Source of the DNA: Rhodanobacteraceae bacterium
GTDB taxonomy: Bacteria; Pseudomonadota; Gammaproteobacteria; Xanthomonadales; Ahniellaceae
Direction: 5' to 3'
DNA length: 64,000 bases
NCBI GenBank assembly: GCA_016708465.1
Contig: JADJFT010000006.1
Coordinates: 124,001 to 188,000 of the forward strand
Shown here: positions 37,086-47,647 of the stretch, one piece after another
Position numbering within the stretch: the stretch's first letter is position 1
How the letters are laid out: every line of letters starts with the position of its first letter
The notes under the pieces: model-generated
Told to the model about the DNA's origin: nothing
The model's database searches: none
What the model saw: only the letters and a program-made list of their open reading frames with translations
Made by a program: the position numbers and the translations under genes

Positions 37086-39228
37086 TCGTGAACATCAATC
37101 CGGGGATACCAGCGCTGAGGCTGGTGACCGTGTACTGACCCGGCGCGCCTGGCTCGGTGACACCCAGCGTGACGGTTGCGCTGCTCGGCGGCATATCGGC
37201 GACGAAGCTGAAGCGTGTCATCACACCCCAATCAAGGCTGGCGGCATCGTTGGGCGCAGTCCAAGTGAGGTTCTCGCCATCATCGACCAAAGCCCAGTCT
37301 TGCCGCACGCCATCGCCATCGGCATAGACGATGGCGCTAATCGTGGCATTGAAATTACGCGCTACCGAAAACGAACGGAAACCATGATTACGCAGTACGC
37401 GCAAGGTATGGCTCGATTCAACGCCGGTGGTGGCCGAACGCGCATAATCGAAGTTCATCACCACGTAGTCGTAGCGCCAGTGTCCGTCACCGAGATCGGT
37501 GACTTTGACCGCCACTTTGGCGTGGCCGCCTTCATAGATCGATTCGCCGGCGGTGCTACCGGCCACGATGCTGCGCGGCGCCTTCAGTTCCTGATTAACC
37601 GCGGTCGCAGTGGAGGTATTGTCGGGCACCCAACGATCGATCGCCGAGCCGAGCGCGAAAGCGTCCGGCGAGTTCTGGTCGACATTGTTGATGCTCCACG
37701 CACTGCCGCTCCAGCTCGGCACCACGCCACGGGTGGCCATGGTGTTGTAGATATTGATGTCGTCGCGCACCAGGTACCAAGACTCGAACAAATAGCTGAT
37801 GCCGCCGCTCGCAGCCGGCAATTCCACTTCATCGACCAGCATGCGATTGCTGAAGGTTCCGCTCGGGGAATCTTGGACGCCATTGCAGTCCGGATCGTAG
37901 ACCGAGCCGCAGCGGCCCCAGATGCCGAAGGCGGGCAGCAGTTCGCGCGTTGGGCCAAGGTCAGTCGTGCTGTCGTTGTTGCCGGTGCCGTAAGTATCTT
38001 GGCAAGCACGGCCGAGAACGTGCCCGCCGTTTTCGGTACCGCAGCTGTCTGCAGGGTTCGTTGCGGCGACGTTGGTGGTGAGGAATGCGTGCTTCATGCC
38101 GGAGCGGCCGATCTGGGTGATGCGGCCATCGGCATCTCGCCGATACAGACTCCAGATCAGGTTGGGATGCTGATCGTTGCCTTGATACGGATAGTTGAAG
38201 TTGATGTTGTTCGGTGCTGATGAGAACTTGTCGTACCAGGGAATATCGGCAGCGTACACGGCGCTGCTGGTGCCGAGTGGATCCGGCGTGCCGTTCATGC
38301 GGTTCACAGTGACGAGGGCACTGCCGCGATTACGATTGTTGGTCAGGGTCGAACTCGGCGCGAAAACCACCTTGCCGAGCCCTGGATTCAGCGGCCCGTC
38401 GCAGCCGCCAGCGCTGCAGTTCAGGTTATTGGCGTCGCAGGTGCCGCAGCGCATATAGGACGCCGAAAACACCTTCATGAAGACATCAGCTTGCCAAGTC
38501 GAGCCGAGTGGCGCGCCGATCTGGTCGGTGACCGCCATTCCTGGCCAATACGGTGCCCCAGCGGCACGAATGACTTTGGCCGCAATCCAGTTCCGCACCG
38601 GTGCCTGCATTTTGATTTCGCCGACTGCTTGGTCGGCGGCGCCGGCATTGCGCATTTTCTTCGCCAGTAACGTCGATATGTGGATGTCGGCGCTGCGGAT
38701 ACTGAAGATGCGACCCTGATCGAGAAACTCGTACATGATCCGATCGATGTAGAACAACGCCTCGCCATTGCCGCTAACCAAGTCGATACGCGGTTCTGCA
38801 CCGGGGCGCACCAAGATGTGCGGGTCCTGCCATTTGAGACGTGCGCCGCGAAGCATGAATTGCTCGGTTGCGAGCAAACGTCCCTCGCCACCCGCGAGAC
38901 CGCGCACATTCAAATCGACCGCGTCGACCGCAAACGCAGTCTTGGCGTCGAGTTCGAAACGGCGGAGTTCGCGGTCCTGATTCACCTTGCCGCGCAGCGC
39001 ACCGACGCGGTCAAGGCCGAGGTCATGCAGCAGGTAATCATTCCAGCTGATCGATAGACGACCGCCAAGCGTGTCGGCGCGGTCCATGTCGCTGTTGATC
39101 GGCCGCGTACGGTCGGGTACCGCCGCCAACTTGGCGGCATCGACGTTCATCGCCGCGTTGGTAGACGCCTGCAACGCAGTGCAGGTGAGTAACGCCCATA
39201 GGGCTGGAACGACACGCTTCCGCAACAC
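37072..39228 (-). CDS. Large secreted protein of unknown function paired with the cytochrome
   Basis: 718 residues with a signal peptide (VPALWALLTCTALQAS). No haem motif is present, but there are several Cys clusters: CGTCDANNLNCSAGGC near residue 260, SCGTENGGHVLGRAC, and CGSVYDPDC. They suggest disulfide-stabilised loops or a metal site. The C-terminal third is beta-rich and the protein ends GLMFTNGFE, like the I/V-F-x-x-GFE tails that close many exported proteins of Rhodanobacteraceae-type bacteria. Its stop lies inside the start region of the pentahaem cytochrome, so the two are probably co-translated. I do not recognise the family. Confidence 0.8.
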   Translation of the reverse strand: MLRKRVVPALWALLTCTALQASTNAAMNVDAAKLAAVPDRTRPINSDMDRADTLGGRLSISWNDYLLHDLGLDRVGALRGKVNQDRELRRFELDAKTAFAVDAVDLNVRGLAGGEGRLLATEQFMLRGARLKWQDPHILVRPGAEPRIDLVSGNGEALFYIDRIMYEFLDQGRIFSIRSADIHISTLLAKKMRNAGAADQAVGEIKMQAPVRNWIAAKVIRAAGAPYWPGMAVTDQIGAPLGSTWQADVFMKVFSASYMRCGTCDANNLNCSAGGCDGPLNPGLGKVVFAPSSTLTNNRNRGSALVTVNRMNGTPDPLGTSSAVYAADIPWYDKFSSAPNNINFNYPYQGNDQHPNLIWSLYRRDADGRITQIGRSGMKHAFLTTNVAATNPADSCGTENGGHVLGRACQDTYGTGNNDSTTDLGPTRELLPAFGIWGRCGSVYDPDCNGVQDSPSGTFSNRMLVDEVELPAASGGISYLFESWYLVRDDINIYNTMATRGVVPSWSGSAWSINNVDQNSPDAFALGSAIDRWVPDNTSTATAVNQELKAPRSIVAGSTAGESIYEGGHAKVAVKVTDLGDGHWRYDYVVMNFDYARSATTGVESSHTLRVLRNHGFRSFSVARNFNATISAIVYADGDGVRQDWALVDDGENLTWTAPNDAASLDWGVMTRFSFVADMPPSSATVTLGVTEPGAPGQYTVTSLSAGIPGLMFTNGFE

Positions 39229-39363
39229 CGGCGGCTCTCCCGAATGAGACTAATGTGGCTGTTTGGCAACAGGCGTTCGGCATTCTACCTGCTGCCGTTG
39301 GCATGCGCAGTGTTCGATTTCGCCGTGGTTCGCCACCGCCACCGGGTGTGTTATTGCTGGCAC

Positions 39364-39765
39364 TCAGCGTTGTTTGAGCAAATCACGGATTTCGGTCAAC
39401 AGCTTTTCTTGCTCGCTGGGTGCCGGTGGCGCGGCGGGGGCCGCTTCCTCGGCTTTCTTGAGTTTGTTCATGCCCTTGATCGCCAAGAACAGCGCGAAGG
39501 CGACGATGACGAAATCGAGTCCCGATTGCAGGAAGGCGCCGTAACCGATGCTCACGGCCGGCGTGCCGTCTGGGTTGGCGCCGAGCGCCCATGCCAATTC
39601 CGAGAAGTTCTGGCCCGAGGTCAGATAGCCGATGATCGGCATGATCATCTTATCGACCATGGCGCTGACGATCTTGCCGAAGGCGGCACCAATCACCACA
39701 CCGACGGCCATATCGACAACATTGCCGCGCATTGCGAAGGCTTTGAATTCCGACATCATGCCCAT
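39364..39765 (-). CDS. mscL: Large-conductance mechanosensitive channel MscL
   Basis: A 133-residue channel subunit. The first helix carries FKAFAMRGNVVDMAVGVVIG AAF in normal register, the second SGLDFVIVAFALFLAIKGMN, and an acidic-basic C-terminal helix (SEQEKLLTEIRDLL) follows. MscL opens under membrane tension to release solutes during hypo-osmotic shock. The ATG at 39763-39765 has a strong AAGGAG site upstream. Confidence 0.96.
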   Translation of the reverse strand: MGMMSEFKAFAMRGNVVDMAVGVVIGAAFGKIVSAMVDKMIMPIIGYLTSGQNFSELAWALGANPDGTPAVSIGYGAFLQSGLDFVIVAFALFLAIKGMNKLKKAEEAAPAAPPAPSEQEKLLTEIRDLLKQR

Positions 39766-39790
39766 GCTTCAAATCTCCTTGAATTGTTAG

Positions 39791-40490
39791 TCAGACGATA
39801 CGGCCGCGTAGATCCGCAAGGCCGGGAAAGGTGGCGACGAAGGTATCGCCGCGATGCAGTGCGGCGACGCCCGCCGGTGTGCCGGTAAAAATCAGGTCGC
39901 CGGCGCGCAATTCTAGAAGTTTGACAGGAAGCGAGGATATCTGCGGGTGCCATCACCATCGTCGCGATGTTGGCATGCTGGCGAATTTGGCCGTTGACCT
40001 GTAAACGCATTCGCCAGCGGCTGGATGGCCGATCATCGCAACCGGGGTGATCGCGCTGATCGGAGCCGATGCATCGAAGCCTTTCGCAGTATCCCAAGGT
40101 GTGCCTTTGGCTTTGGCCTTGGCTTGCTAAGTCGCGTCGCGTCAGGTCCAGTCCGACCGCATAACCGTAGATCGCGGCGCGTGCGACGGCAGTGTCGAGG
40201 TTGCGGCCGCCGGAGTGCAACGCGAGCACTAGTTCGACTTCATGATGCAAATCGTTGGTCGCGGAGGGAAAGGGCACGTCGGCACCGTCGGTCACCACGG
40301 CGTCGCTCGGTTTCATGAAGAATACCGGCGCATCCAGCGCCACCGTTGCGTTCATTTCGCGCGCATGTTCTTCGTAATTGCGGCCGATGCAGTAGATGCG
40401 GTGTACCGGGAAGCGCGCATCGGTGCCACTGATCGGGATCGAGGTAACGGGCGCGGCGGGCACCGCATAACGATGTGGCACGGCGGTCAT
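39791..40490 (-). pseudogene. Fumarylacetoacetate hydrolase-family gene with several frameshifts
   Basis: The pieces reconstruct to a FAH-family protein of about 230 residues: HRIYCIGRNYEEHAREM, FFMKPSDAVV, the metal-ligand block HHEVELVLAL, YGYAVGLDLTRRDL, and then in other frames QAKAKAKGTPWDTAKGFD, RMRLQVNGQIRQHANI and AGDLIFTGTPAGVAAL, ending at a TGA at 39791. About four indels are needed: an extra base near 40128, a lost C near 40020, and a lost C and A near 39920-39930. This is the densest cluster of lesions after the PBP1b gene. Family members hydrolyse or decarboxylate dicarbonyl acids. The intact motifs favour sequence error, but true decay cannot be excluded. Confidence 0.78.
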
Positions 40491-40681
40491 GGGCTGGGCG
40501 TCTTGACGAGGAGGAGGGTGCCGATCGCGGCTTCAATCGAACCGAGGACGATGACCAGCGTTGGAAAGAATTCGGGCAGCCCGTCGATCATGCGCGGTAA
40601 CGCCACCCCGACCACGATCAACGCCAGACCGCCGACGATCATGACCGGCGCAATTTTTCGGCGGCGCTGCAGTTGCGACAT
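40487..40681 (-). CDS. Small two-helix membrane protein, unknown
   Basis: A 64-residue protein starting MSQLQRRRKIAPVMIV, with a basic start and two membrane helices separated by LPRMIDGLPEFFP. Its stop overlaps the FAH-family start (ATGA), so the two are translationally coupled. A GTG immediately before the ATG is an alternative start. No function was recognised. Confidence 0.7.
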   Translation of the reverse strand: MSQLQRRRKIAPVMIVGGLALIVVGVALPRMIDGLPEFFPTLVIVLGSIEAAIGTLLLVKTPSP

Positions 40682-40807
40682 CACTCGGGCTCCAAGGGTC
40701 TCGGTCGGTGATTACACAACGCCTCGATGACGTCTGTCACTTCGGTTCATCACGTCGCATCGGCAGACTGGGCTGTCACAATGACCGAATCGCCTTGGAG
40801 TCACCGC

Positions 40808-42019
40808 ATGGATCGTCAGGAATCGCTGATCGCGCAACTACGCATCGATCGCAAGAACGATGCGCCGAAACGTCGCCGTTGGCCGTGGTTCGTGCTGTTG
40901 GCGGTGCTGGCGATCGCGGCGTGGATCGCGATATCCGGTGGGCGTCCGATCATGGTCGAAACCGCCGAAGCGCGTGCCGCAGCCAGTGATGAAAATGCCT
41001 CGGTGCTCGACGCATCGGGTTACGTCACCGCGCGCCGCCAAGCCACGGTGTCATCGAAAGTGACCGGCAAGGTACGCGAGGTGCTGATCGAGGAAGGCCA
41101 GCACGTCGCCGCAGACGAAATCGTCGCCTATCTCGACGATACCGAGGCGAAGACCGACGAAGGCCTCGCACTAGCGCGCCTCGCCGCATCGAAAACCGCA
41201 TCTGGCGAGATTCGCGCAATGCTGGCCGACGCCGAGCGCGAACTCGCGCGCCAGCAGGATATGGCCGCGCGCAAGCTCAATTCGCAGCAAGCACTGGATG
41301 CGGCACGCACCCAGGTCGACGCCTTGCGCGCGCGCTTGTCAAACGCGCAGGCACAGGTGCCGGTGGCCGAGCGTCAGCTCGAAGCGACCCGGAATCAGCT
41401 TGCCAACATGGTCGTGCGCGCACCCTTCGCCGGTGTCGTCACGGTCAAGGCGGCGCAGCCGGGCGAGATGATCTCGCCGATCTCGGCGGGCGGTGGCTTC
41501 ACCCGTACCGGCATTGGCACCATCGTCGATATGGATTCGCTCGAGGTCAACGTCGATGTGAATGAGGCCTACATCAACCGTGTCACCGCACAGCAACCGG
41601 TGAACGCGGTGCTGAATGCCTACCCGGACTGGAACATCCCGGCATCGGTGATCGCCATCATCCCGGCCGCTGACCGCACCAAGGCGACGGTGAAGGTGCG
41701 CATCGCGCTCGGCAGCAAGGACGCGCGCATCGTGCCGGACATGGGCGTGCGTGTGAGCTTCCTGGAAGAGCGAAAACCCGGCGCGCCGAAGCGCGAGGGC
41801 GTGTGGCTGCCGACGCGCGCCATTTCCGGCAAGGACAAGGACGCAGCAGTGTTCGTCATCAGCGCCGACGGCAAGGCCAAGCGCGTGGCGGTCGTGCTCG
41901 GTGAAAAACGTGACGCTGACCAACTGGTGACCAAGGGCTTGAAGGGCGGTGATCAGGTCGTGCTCGGGCCATTTGATACCTTGCGCGACGGCGCGCGCGT
42001 CACGATCAAGAAAATCTGA
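40808..42019 (+). CDS. MacA-like periplasmic adaptor of an ABC exporter
   Basis: A 403-residue membrane-fusion protein. It has a cytoplasmic basic start, a membrane anchor (RWPWFVLLAVLAIAAWIAI), a biotinyl-lipoyl domain (ASGYVTARRQATVSSKVTG), a coiled-coil hairpin (residues about 105-190), and beta-barrel domains (VRAPFAGVVTVKAAQPGEM). I start at ATG 40808, preceded by GGAG at a good distance. ATG 40781 is possible. The next gene begins four bases after the stop. With the ATPase and two permeases it forms a MacAB-like system whose cargo is unknown. Confidence 0.9.
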   Translation: MDRQESLIAQLRIDRKNDAPKRRRWPWFVLLAVLAIAAWIAISGGRPIMVETAEARAAASDENASVLDASGYVTARRQATVSSKVTGKVREVLIEEGQHVAADEIVAYLDDTEAKTDEGLALARLAASKTASGEIRAMLADAERELARQQDMAARKLNSQQALDAARTQVDALRARLSNAQAQVPVAERQLEATRNQLANMVVRAPFAGVVTVKAAQPGEMISPISAGGGFTRTGIGTIVDMDSLEVNVDVNEAYINRVTAQQPVNAVLNAYPDWNIPASVIAIIPAADRTKATVKVRIALGSKDARIVPDMGVRVSFLEERKPGAPKREGVWLPTRAISGKDKDAAVFVISADGKAKRVAVVLGEKRDADQLVTKGLKGGDQVVLGPFDTLRDGARVTIKKI

Positions 42020-42022
42020 ACC

Positions 42023-42709
<687 letters not shown>

Positions 42710-42716
42710 GTCGGTC

Positions 42717-43870
42717 ATGAAATACCTTCCACTGGTGCTTGGCGCATTGTTGCGAAAAAAGTGGCGGACGCTGCTGGCGCTGCTGTCTTTGATGGCTGCC
42801 TTTTTGTTGCTCGGACTCGGGCAGGCGGTCAATTCGCTGGTCGAAGGCGGTGCCGAATTTCTGGGCGTCGATCGTTTGATCACACAAGCGCGCACCAGTT
42901 TCACACAGCCGTTGCCGCTGCGCATGTTGCCGCGCATCGAAGCAGTGCCAGGCGTGAAGCGCGTCGGCTGGTCGCAATTCTTCGGTGGTGTGTACCAAGA
43001 CCCGCGCAATTTTTTCCCGCAGTTCGCGGTCGATCCGGCGCGGCTATATGACACCTACCCGGAGTGGCGACTTGATGCCGAGGCCAAGCGTGACTTCATT
43101 GCGACCCGCAACGGCGCGATCGTTGGGCGCGTGCTCGCCGACAAGTATGGTTGGAAGGTCGGTGACACCATCCCGCTGAGTTCGTTCATCTGGCAGAAGC
43201 GTGACGGCGGCAACGCCTGGGAGTGGAAGCTGGTCGGCATCTTCGATGGGCGCGACGATGCGTGGCAGAAGCGCACCGGCATCATGTACCTGAATTTCGG
43301 TTACTTCGATGAATCGCGCGTGGCCGGTGCCGCCGGGCTGGCCGGTGTCTTTGTTGTGCGTCTGCGCGACCCCGCAGAAGTCGACACCGTCGCCGCCATG
43401 ATTGACGCACAGTTTGCGAACTCTCCGGATGAAACCAAGACTCAAAGTGAACAGGCATTCCAGATCGGTTTCCTGCGCCAGATCGGCGACATCGCCTTCA
43501 TCGTCAACGCCATTCTCGGCGCGGCGTTTTTTTTTCCCTGCTGATCCTCACCGGATTCATCATGAACCAGTCGGTACGCGAGCGCGTGCCTGAATTCGGG
43601 GTGCTGAAGTGCCTCGGTTTCAGTGACCGCACCGTGCTCGGCCTCGTTCTGGCCGAAGCGCTGGCGTTGTGCGCCTCCGGTGCTGCGTTGGGTATCGGGC
43701 TGGCTTATGCAGTGACGGCCTTGCTGCCGGCGGACTACCCGGCACGCATCGATACCCGCGTGCTGGTGATCGCGGCCATCGCTGCCTTGCTACTTGCCGT
43801 GGTGGTCGGTTTGCCGCCCGCGTGGCGGGCGATGCATCTGAAGATCGTCGACGCCTTGGCGGGTCGTTGA
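42717..43870 (+). CDS. FtsX/MacB-like ABC permease (one frameshift at a T run)
   Basis: About 384 residues: an N-terminal membrane helix (TLLALLSLMAAFLLLGL), a MacB-type periplasmic domain, and three C-terminal helices. The frame is lost in a nine-T run at 43527-43535. With one more T (or two fewer) the helix reads AAFFFSLLILTGFIMNQSV and continues through VPEFGVLKCLGFSDRTVL to the stop at 43870, where the cytoplasmic coupling region and last two helices lie. Sequence error in the homopolymer is likeliest, though slippage in vivo is conceivable. A second permease follows one base later. Confidence 0.87.
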
Positions 43871-43871
43871 G

Positions 43872-45053
43872 ATGGGCATGCTCTCGCAGACCCGCGAAAT
43901 CGTGCTGCTGAACCTGCGCAGCATCCCGTCGCGCCTCGGTGCTTCGCTGGTCATCGTGATCGGCATCGCCGGGGTGGTCGCGGTACTGGTCGCGATGCTG
44001 TCGATGGCGCGTGGTTTGTCGCGCACGCTTGAGGACACCGGCGCACCAGACCGAATCATGGTGCTGCGTGGCGGTTCGACCGTCGAGTTATCGAGTTTCC
44101 TCGATCGAGCATCGAGCACCCTGGTACGACAGGACCCGGCGGTGGCGCGCCTGCCATCGTCGTTGCCGGCGGCATCGGGAGAAGTCGTGGTGATCACCGA
44201 AGTGGTGCGCCCAGGGCAGACCAGCGGTGCCAATGTATCGCTGCGTGGCATCGAGCCTTCCGGGATGGCATTGCGCCCGGAGTTGCGTTTGATCGAAGGC
44301 CGCATGTTCCGGCCCGGGTTGCGTGAACTCATTGTCGGGAGTGCGGCGCGCAGCCAGTTCGCGAATCTTGATCCGGGCTCGGTCCTGCGTTTTCGAGGTA
44401 CTGACTGGCGTGTGGTCGGGGTATTCGCCAGCGGTGACGCGCACGATTCCGAACTGTGGGCGGACCTCGAAACGGTGCAGGGTGTGTTTCGACGCAACGG
44501 CGTGTCCAGCGTGCTGCTGAAGCTCGCCAATGCGGATTCATTCGATGCGATCAAGGCGCGTCTGACCAGCGATCCGCAACTCAATGTCGAAGTGCAACGC
44601 GAGGGCGAGTATTTCCGATCGCAGTCGGCGGGATTAACGCGCCAAATCAGCGCGGTCACCACGCTGGTAGGTATTGTCATGGCATTGGGGGCGATGTTCG
44701 GGGCGATCAACACCATGTATTCGGCGGTCTCCACGCGTACCGCCGAAATCGGTACCTTACGCGCACTTGGCTTCGGGCGCGTTCCGGTGATCGCTTCGGT
44801 GCTGGCCGAATCGCTGCTGCTTGCACTGGCCGGTGGCGTGCTCGGTGCCGGCATCGCTTGGGCCTTGTTCAACGGTTACACAGTGTCGACGCTCGGTAGC
44901 GGCTTCACCCAGATCGCGTTCGATTTTGCGGTGACGCCGGCGCTATTGGTCAAGGGGCTGCTCTGGTCGCTGGCGATCGGTTTCATCGGCGGCCTGGCGC
45001 CGGCTCTGCATGCCGCACGCATCCCGGTCACCGAGGCGTTGCGCGCGCGCTGA
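43872..45053 (+). CDS. FtsX/MacB-like ABC permease
   Basis: A 393-residue permease with the same plan as the preceding gene: an N-terminal helix (ASLVIVIGIAGVVAVLVAM), a MacB-type periplasmic domain of about 220 residues, and three C-terminal helices including AEIGTLRALGFGRVPVIAS, the FtsX coupling helix. It presumably forms a heterodimer with the frameshifted partner and works with the ATPase at 42023 and the adaptor at 40808. It is intact. The kinase gene begins 40 bases downstream. Confidence 0.92.
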   Translation: MGMLSQTREIVLLNLRSIPSRLGASLVIVIGIAGVVAVLVAMLSMARGLSRTLEDTGAPDRIMVLRGGSTVELSSFLDRASSTLVRQDPAVARLPSSLPAASGEVVVITEVVRPGQTSGANVSLRGIEPSGMALRPELRLIEGRMFRPGLRELIVGSAARSQFANLDPGSVLRFRGTDWRVVGVFASGDAHDSELWADLETVQGVFRRNGVSSVLLKLANADSFDAIKARLTSDPQLNVEVQREGEYFRSQSAGLTRQISAVTTLVGIVMALGAMFGAINTMYSAVSTRTAEIGTLRALGFGRVPVIASVLAESLLLALAGGVLGAGIAWALFNGYTVSTLGSGFTQIAFDFAVTPALLVKGLLWSLAIGFIGGLAPALHAARIPVTEALRAR

Positions 45054-45093
45054 GTGTTATGCTCGGGACGAATCGTGACCTGACCTCGGCGCC

Positions 45094-47610
45094 GTGATCG
45101 ACATCCCCGGATACAAAGTTCTGAAGCAACTCGGCCGTGGTCGCATGGCCACGGTCTATCTGGCGCTACAGGAGTCGGTCGACCGCGAAGTGGCGCTGAA
45201 AATCATGTCGCCGGCATTGATGGTCGACCCGAACTTCGGTGAGCGTTTTCTGCGCGAGGCGCGCATCGCCGCCAAACTTCATCATCGCCACGTCGTCGGC
45301 GTGCACGATGTCGGCAAGCACGGCGACATTCATTACATCGCGATGGAATTCGTCGCGGGTGGATCGGCACATCACGAAGATGGCAAGCCGGATGATCCGA
45401 CCTATGTGCTGCGCGTGGTGCGCGAGATCGCGACTGCACTCGGCTATGCGCACAGCAAGGGTTTCGTTCACCGCGACGTGAAGCCCGACAATATCTTGAT
45501 GCGCGATGACGGTTCTTCGGCGCTGACCGATTTCGGTATCGCGCGTGCCAACGACTCGGCGACGCGGATGACGCGCACCGGAGCGGTCATCGGTACACCG
45601 CACTACATGAGTCCGGAGCAGGCGCGCGGACGCCCGCTCGATGGTCGCGCCGACCTCTACTCGCTTGGCTGTGTGTTGTACGAGATGCTGATGGGGCGAG
45701 TGCCCTACCAAGCCGATGACCCGCTTGCTGTCGGCATCATGCATATCACCGAGCCAGTGCCGAAGTTGTCGCCGCATTTGGTTCCGATCCAGCCACTGCT
45801 GAACCGGATGATGGCGAAGACGCCAGAGGAGCGATTCCAGGATGGCGGCGAGGTCGCCGAAGCGATCCGCGAGATCGAAATCGACATCGCTGAGGGTCAG
45901 TATCCGCATCTGGCCACACCGGACGATGCTTACCGCCGTCGGGTGTTTGCCGAAGCCTCACGCACACAGCGGTTGCCGACGCCGCCGCCGGACAACGAGC
46001 CGGTGCGCGGACGTTCCGAACCATCGTTCGGCGACCTGCGCGACATGTCCACGGTCAGCGATGGCGCCGCGCGCACGCGCATCACCCCGGCAGTGCCGCA
46101 AGGCAAACGGCCGTTGCCGCGCAGTTCGCAGGCGCCGCGACGGCTGTGGCCGTATTTCGTGGTGGTCACGCTCGTGGCAGCGTTGGCTGCTGGCTACGTG
46201 TTTCGTGCGCAGTTGGCCGGATTACTGCCGGAGTCTGATGTCGTCGCGTTGCTGAAGCGCGCCGACGCCGCCGTGATCGCGAATCGCCTGATTGAAGGCG
46301 AGGGCAATGCCCGCGACCTTTACGATGCGGTGCTGCAAATCGATTCCGACAATACCCAGGCGCGCGATGGCATCCAGCGCATTGGTGCAGTGCTGATCAC
46401 GCGCGCTGATGAAGCGCGTGCCGGCGGCAATCTCGACATCGCACGGACGTTTGCGAACGAGGCCGAGGAGTTGCTGCAGGGTGGCCAGGCGATCGTCGAA
46501 TTGAAGGCGCGTCTGCAGGAGGCGGAAGCCGCCAAGACTCGGCTCGATGACCTGATTCCGAAAGCGGAAGCGGCATTTGCGGCAGGCAATTATGTGGGCA
46601 ATCCGGACAGCGCCTTCGAGCTCTATCAGCAGGTGATGAGCGTCGATGCCGCGAATGCGATCGCGCCGAACGGTATCGCCAAGATTCTTGAACGACTGGG
46701 CGAGCGCGCCGATAGCGAATTGAAGGCCGGAGATCTCACCGCCGCAATGCTGACGATTCAGTCGATCACCATGATCAGCCCGAATTTTGCGCAGTTATCC
46801 GATTTGAAAGCGCGCTTGTCGGAAGGCCAAGGCAACGCGCTCGATGCGCTGAGTAGTGACCTGGGTCGCGCCGCACGTCTGTTCGCCGATGGCGCGCTGT
46901 TGCCGCCGAGCGAACCAAATGCCTTGGCGCTGTATCAGAGCGTGCTGCTGCGTGACCCGCTGAGTGTCCCGGCCAAGCAGGGCATCACGCGTATCGGCAA
47001 CGCATTGTTGCAGCGGGCACGCGCCAAGATCGCCGATACGGATCTCGATGCCGCCGACAAGCTCGTTCATCGCGCCGAAGCACTCGCTCCGTCTGCAGCG
47101 GAATTGCGCACGACCAAACTCGAATTACGCGAGGCAAGGGAGCGGCGTGACATCGCCAACAACCCGCGCCCAGTCGGCCCGGACGAACAACTGCGACTTG
47201 CCGAAATGCTGTCTCGCGCCCGCGACCATGCGCGCAATGGCGACCTATTCGGCGAACCCGGTCAGAACGCGATCGATGCCTACAACAACGCGCTGCGCAT
47301 TGATCCCAAAAATGCGGAAGCCATTGCCGGCATGGCGGCGTTACCGGCGCGTGCCAAGGATCTGTTCGAGCAGGCGATGACCGGCAATCGTTTGAACGCC
47401 GCCTATGAATACTTCGATGCCTTGCGCGAGTTGTCGGCGAATGACGCCGTCATTCCCGGCATGCGCGATCGTCTGGTTCGCGCTTACGTCGACAAGGCCA
47501 AGGCCTTGAATGCCGCCGGTAAGACCACCGACGCCAAACGAGCAGCCATCAAAGCGCGTGAGCTCGCCCCCGACTCTCCGGTGACGGCCGAGCTCGCGAA
47601 CTTATTGTGA
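45094..47610 (+). CDS. Membrane-anchored Ser/Thr protein kinase with extracytoplasmic repeat region
   Basis: An 838-residue PknB-type kinase. The catalytic domain fills residues 1-270: glycine loop LGRGRMATVYLA, VALKIM lysine, HRDVKPDNIL, DFG in LTDFGIA and SPEQARG. A disordered Pro/Arg-rich linker follows, then a membrane helix near 351-370 (PYFVVVTLVAALAAGYVF). The last 460 residues are a helical-repeat solenoid resembling tetratricopeptide repeats, with repeated units such as ARDLYDAVLQIDSDNTQARDG and AIDAYNNALRIDPKNAEA. There are no PASTA domains. The start is GTG at 45094. The extracytoplasmic part is probably a sensor. Substrates are unknown. Confidence 0.9.
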   Translation: MIDIPGYKVLKQLGRGRMATVYLALQESVDREVALKIMSPALMVDPNFGERFLREARIAAKLHHRHVVGVHDVGKHGDIHYIAMEFVAGGSAHHEDGKPDDPTYVLRVVREIATALGYAHSKGFVHRDVKPDNILMRDDGSSALTDFGIARANDSATRMTRTGAVIGTPHYMSPEQARGRPLDGRADLYSLGCVLYEMLMGRVPYQADDPLAVGIMHITEPVPKLSPHLVPIQPLLNRMMAKTPEERFQDGGEVAEAIREIEIDIAEGQYPHLATPDDAYRRRVFAEASRTQRLPTPPPDNEPVRGRSEPSFGDLRDMSTVSDGAARTRITPAVPQGKRPLPRSSQAPRRLWPYFVVVTLVAALAAGYVFRAQLAGLLPESDVVALLKRADAAVIANRLIEGEGNARDLYDAVLQIDSDNTQARDGIQRIGAVLITRADEARAGGNLDIARTFANEAEELLQGGQAIVELKARLQEAEAAKTRLDDLIPKAEAAFAAGNYVGNPDSAFELYQQVMSVDAANAIAPNGIAKILERLGERADSELKAGDLTAAMLTIQSITMISPNFAQLSDLKARLSEGQGNALDALSSDLGRAARLFADGALLPPSEPNALALYQSVLLRDPLSVPAKQGITRIGNALLQRARAKIADTDLDAADKLVHRAEALAPSAAELRTTKLELREARERRDIANNPRPVGPDEQLRLAEMLSRARDHARNGDLFGEPGQNAIDAYNNALRIDPKNAEAIAGMAALPARAKDLFEQAMTGNRLNAAYEYFDALRELSANDAVIPGMRDRLVRAYVDKAKALNAAGKTTDAKRAAIKARELAPDSPVTAELANLL

Positions 47611-47647
47611 TGGCCGTTCGCGCCAGGAAACCGTCGCCGCGAACCGC

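Noticed and set aside
36925..38220. A 431-codon plus-strand frame opposite the cytochrome and its partner
   Set aside because: It is the mirror of two signal-peptide genes with haem motifs and has no ribosome site, signal or family resemblance.
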